From Clostridia bacterium (GTDB lineage: Bacteria; Bacillota_A; Clostridia; Oscillospirales; CAG-272): a stretch of DNA of 8,443 nucleotides. The translations under genes and the position numbers were made by a program. Below are positions 6,750-8,443 of this stretch, piece by piece (position 1 is the stretch's first letter; every line of letters begins with the position of its first letter). The stretch covers positions 1 to 8,443 of the forward strand of contig JAGBSQ010000099.1 in the NCBI GenBank assembly GCA_017631775.1. The letters run 5' to 3'. A model generated the notes under the pieces. It was not told the origin of the DNA, did not search any database, and saw only the letters and a list, made by a program, of their open reading frames with translations.

Positions 6750-6780
6750 TTGAAAAGAGTATTTGACGTCTCTTTTTCAA
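6750..6780 (-). other. Intercistronic hairpin between spmB and the 88-aa gene
   Basis: TTGAAAAGAG at 6750-6759 pairs with CTCTTTTTCAA at 6770-6780, a 10-bp stem with one bulged base and a 10-base loop. It overlaps the spmB stop codon (6777-6779). No T-run follows on the minus strand, so it is more likely an RNA-processing or stability element than a terminator. Confidence 0.35.
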
Positions 6781-7301
6781 AAAAACCACACTCTGCACAA
6801 AAAGCAGGAGAAAAAGATGCAAAAAAGCATAACTGCCGTAGCAATGGGGAGAGCAGACCCCGAGCGCTTGATGCCGACAGAGGAAAAATAGACCGAAATG
6901 ATATAGACCATCGTATCGGAGGTGGCAAAAATAACCGATGCGCAAAGACCGGTCAGGCTGTCAGGTCCCACGCGATCCAACAGCTCGGCAAAGGAGGCGG
7001 TCGAGGCACTCCCCGAAAAAGGACGTGTCAAGAGCAGTGGCAAAAGCTCCGCCGGAACACCGAGCGCATTGAAGAGCGGAGAAAGCAGGCGGGAGAGCAG
7101 GTCCACTGCACCGGAGGCGTTCAGCATAGACACTCCAACGATCAAGGCACAAAGGGTTGGGAAGAGCTTGATCGAGGTTTGCAAGCCTTGGCTCGCTCCC
7201 TTCAAAAAAGAGTCGAAGCGGTTCTTTTTGCTGAAGAAAAAGAGGAGTCCGACGGCACCTAAAATGAGTGGGATCGGGAGTGCTGAAATCAGATCGATCA
7301 T
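6777..7301 (-). CDS. spmB: Spore maturation protein B
   Basis: SpmB acts with SpmA in the dehydration of the spore core in Bacillus; both are membrane proteins of the nucleoside-recognition/Gate-domain type, and the transported substrate is not established. The product is 174 aa, close to the roughly 178 aa of the Bacillus protein. It has hydrophobic segments at about 5-23, 46-64, 83-92, 117-141 and 150-172, and the family hallmarks RPFSGSAS (93-100), VGPDSLTG (111-118) and SDTMVYIISVYF followed by VGIKRS. The ATG at 7301 overlaps the spmA stop as ATGA, indicating translational coupling; a GTG at 7325 is in frame but has no ribosome binding site. Small departures from the usual hallmark (SDTMVY for the more common (S/T)xTTFY) are noted but do not suggest decay. 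Confidence 0.95.
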   Translation of the reverse strand: MIDLISALPIPLILGAVGLLFFFSKKNRFDSFLKGASQGLQTSIKLFPTLCALIVGVSMLNASGAVDLLSRLLSPLFNALGVPAELLPLLLTRPFSGSASTASFAELLDRVGPDSLTGLCASVIFATSDTMVYIISVYFSSVGIKRSGSALPIATAVMLFCIFFSCFLCRVWFF

Positions 7302-7906
7302 CTTCTTTTTGAAGCACGTGTGCACGAAAAACGCCTACGTATGCGCAAAAACGAGGTCAAAAGCAGTGAAAAAGCAACGCATACTATCGATGTGATCCAT
7401 ACGGGGATCATAATGCAAAACGGGTTTTGTGAGCCTGCCGCGCGCCGCAAAGCCAAAAGATTTGCAGGGACAAAGGTCAGCGATGCCGCGCTCAAAACTG
7501 CCAAGGTGATCTCCTCACCATCTGCCTTCTCGGGGTGAGGATTGTGGCGTTGCAGCTTTTGCATAGCGGCAATTGCAAAGGGCGTTGCGGCATTGCCAAC
7601 TCCTAAAAAATTGGCACTGAGGGTGGCACAAATTTCTTCATAGCCTTCATCGGTTTGGTAGGCTTTGGGAAATACGTATCGCAAAAAAGGCGCAAATATG
7701 CGCGAAATCTTCTTCATAATTCCGCCATCCAGCAGCACCTGCATCACTCCACCCCAAAGGCACATCATGCCAAGCAAGGTCAGTGTAACCTCTACGGCTT
7801 TTTGTGCACCGTCGGGAACGGCGGCTGCTACTTCGGGCAACCGCCCGCACAGCACTCCAAAAACGAGTGAGAGCGTGCAAAAAGCTCCAAAAATTTTTCC
7901 CAGCAT
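7298..7906 (-). CDS. spmA: Spore maturation protein A
   Basis: SpmA is the partner of SpmB in spore-core dehydration. The product is 202 aa, similar to Bacillus SpmA (about 196 aa). It has hydrophobic segments at about 5-21, 40-58, 132-153 and 163-187 and the family signature ANFLGVGNAATPFAIAAMQ (98-116), followed later by FVPANLLALR. The ATG at 7906 is chosen because GGAGG lies 4 bases upstream at 7911-7915. The frame is open a further 43 codons upstream, but that extension would run through the divergent abrB promoter. The C-terminus is unusually basic (RIRRRF...RASKRR), and the stop overlaps the spmB ATG. In Bacillus these genes are expressed in the sporulating mother cell; I could not pick out a convincing sporulation-sigma promoter here. 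Confidence 0.95.
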   Translation of the reverse strand: MLGKIFGAFCTLSLVFGVLCGRLPEVAAAVPDGAQKAVEVTLTLLGMMCLWGGVMQVLLDGGIMKKISRIFAPFLRYVFPKAYQTDEGYEEICATLSANFLGVGNAATPFAIAAMQKLQRHNPHPEKADGEEITLAVLSAASLTFVPANLLALRRAAGSQNPFCIMIPVWITSIVCVAFSLLLTSFLRIRRRFSCTRASKRR

Positions 7907-7910
7907 ATAA

Positions 7911-7915
7911 CCTCC
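7911..7915 (-). promoter_or_regulatory. Ribosome binding site fixing the spmA start
   Basis: GGAGG on the minus strand, 4 bases before ATG at 7906. It selects this start over ATG at 7927 and over longer forms that would overlap the abrB promoter. Confidence 0.7.
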
Positions 7916-7950
7916 ACGTTCTTCCATACGTCCCAAAAAGCAAAAAGGAC

Positions 7951-7979
7951 TTGACAGAAGGCAAAATATGGTATATAAT
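7951..7979 (+). promoter_or_regulatory. Perfect-consensus sigma-A promoter of the abrB-like gene
   Basis: TTGACA (7951-7956), a 17-base spacer and TATAAT (7974-7979) match the consensus exactly. Transcription should start near 7986, leaving about a 67-nt leader with a small CCGT-CAA-ACGG hairpin near 8003. The site lies within the 146-bp divergent region shared with spmA, so a protein repressing abrB here could also affect spmA. Confidence 0.9.
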
Positions 7980-8052
7980 ATCAATAGCAAAAGTCGAGTG
8001 CCGTCAAACGGTGCCGAAAAAACATAAAACGCCACGAAAAGAGGATTACATC

Positions 8053-8295
8053 ATGAAATCTACCGGAATGGTAAGAAAAGTAGACGAGCTTGGCAGAATC
8101 GTTCTGCCTGCCGAAATCCGTCAAAGCATGGATATCAGCGTACGCGACGCGTTGGAGATCTTTACCGACGAGGGCCGCATTATTTTGCAAAAATATGAAC
8201 CTTCCTGCGTGTTCTGCACCAACGTAGATGGCATCACCATTTACAAAAACAAGCGCATCTGCGCCGATTGTCTTGCAGCACTCAAAGAGGTTTGA
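8053..8295 (+). CDS. AbrB/SpoVT-family transcriptional regulator
   Basis: An 80-aa DNA-binding protein of the AbrB/MazE/SpoVT swapped-hairpin class, which controls transition from growth to stationary phase and sporulation. Residues 1-48 match the AbrB fold core (VRKVDELGRIVLPAEIR, then VRDALEIF and GRIILQKY). Residues 52-73 hold CVFC (52-55) and CADC (70-73), a zinc knuckle-like tail common in Clostridia homologues. The start ATG at 8053 has an AGAGGA site 7 bases upstream. Full AbrB of Bacillus is about 94-96 aa and has a different C-terminal domain, so this is a relative and not necessarily the orthologue. AbrB proteins often repress their own promoter, which would fit the strong upstream promoter. 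It is divergent from spmA. Confidence 0.93.
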   Translation: MKSTGMVRKVDELGRIVLPAEIRQSMDISVRDALEIFTDEGRIILQKYEPSCVFCTNVDGITIYKNKRICADCLAALKEV

Positions 8296-8350
8296 TCCAT
8301 TAAAAAGCCTTCTGCTTTGTCACATTGTATGAGGCGGAACGGAAGAATAT

Positions 8351-8401
8351 GAAAAAAAGCCCCGGGGGCACCGCGCTTTTGCGCGGTGCCCCCGGGGCTT
8401 T
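8351..8401. terminator. 21-bp perfect GC-rich hairpin, likely bidirectional terminator
   Basis: Positions 8356-8376 pair perfectly with 8381-8401 around a TTTT loop. On the plus strand the stem ends in only three T residues, which are paired. On the minus strand the 3' side continues into a T-run (seven T, 8358 down to 8352), the form of a strong intrinsic terminator. This suggests a minus-strand gene ending beyond or near the right edge, convergent with the abrB-like gene, and a shared terminator. One minus-strand frame stops at 8424-8422, but too little is visible to call it. Confidence 0.8.
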
Positions 8402-8443
8402 GCCGTTTAGCAATGGCCGCATCAGCAGGTGAGCAGAATGATA

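Noticed and set aside
6546..7262. Plus-strand 238-codon frame rich in Arg, Lys and Gln
   Set aside because: It lies opposite spmB and the 88-aa gene, both of which have recognisable features; its composition is typical of antisense to hydrophobic coding sequence.
7907..8035. 43-codon N-terminal extension of spmA
   Set aside because: It would cross the divergent abrB promoter and make the protein longer than its family; GGAGG at 7911-7915 supports the start at 7906.

Overview
The window looks like a chromosomal segment of a spore-forming member of the Firmicutes, class Clostridia. Evidence: adjacent spmA and spmB spore-maturation genes, an AbrB/SpoVT-type regulator with a C-terminal CxxC/CxxC knuckle, a ribonuclease J, A-rich leaders with AGGAGG-type ribosome binding sites, and sigma-A type promoters. 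I see no tRNA, rRNA, CRISPR array, transposase, phage gene or riboswitch class I can name. The genus cannot be settled from the sequence alone; an uncultured gut-type Clostridia member is my guess.

Layout. Positions 1-271 hold no convincing gene but contain three inverted repeats around a pseudo-coding core, probably a dispersed intergenic element; one hairpin doubles as a terminator. On the minus strand (272-922) is a cysteine-pair (zinc-ribbon-like) protein of unknown function. A 15-bp hairpin terminator separates it from a very large minus-strand gene (1024-4311, 1095 aa). That gene encodes a single-pass membrane-anchored, SurA/PrsA-like extracytoplasmic protein whose middle is an internal duplication. 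Next is full-length ribonuclease J (4468-6159, minus), preceded by a leader of about 240 nt and a strong promoter whose -10 and spacer are overlapped by a 9-bp-arm palindrome. Upstream of that on the minus strand are spmA (7298-7906), spmB (6777-7301, ATGA overlap with spmA) and an 88-aa tail-anchored small protein (6463-6729). They look like one transcription unit running toward rnj, with no evident terminator before the rnj promoter. An abrB-like gene (8053-8295) is divergent from spmA and is the only plus-strand gene; it has a perfect TTGACA-17-TATAAT promoter. The window closes with a 21-bp perfect GC-rich hairpin.

How it fits together. The right part is a sporulation and transition-state neighbourhood: AbrB-type regulator divergent from SpmA/SpmB, which in Bacillus act in spore-core dehydration. 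The middle pairs RNA turnover (RNase J) with an envelope folding-factor-like protein. The functional link between these, if any, is unknown. I found no clear defence system, biosynthetic cluster or mobile cargo. The most unusual items are the duplicated SurA-like protein, the structured, palindrome-controlled leader of rnj, and the hairpin-rich repeat at the left edge.
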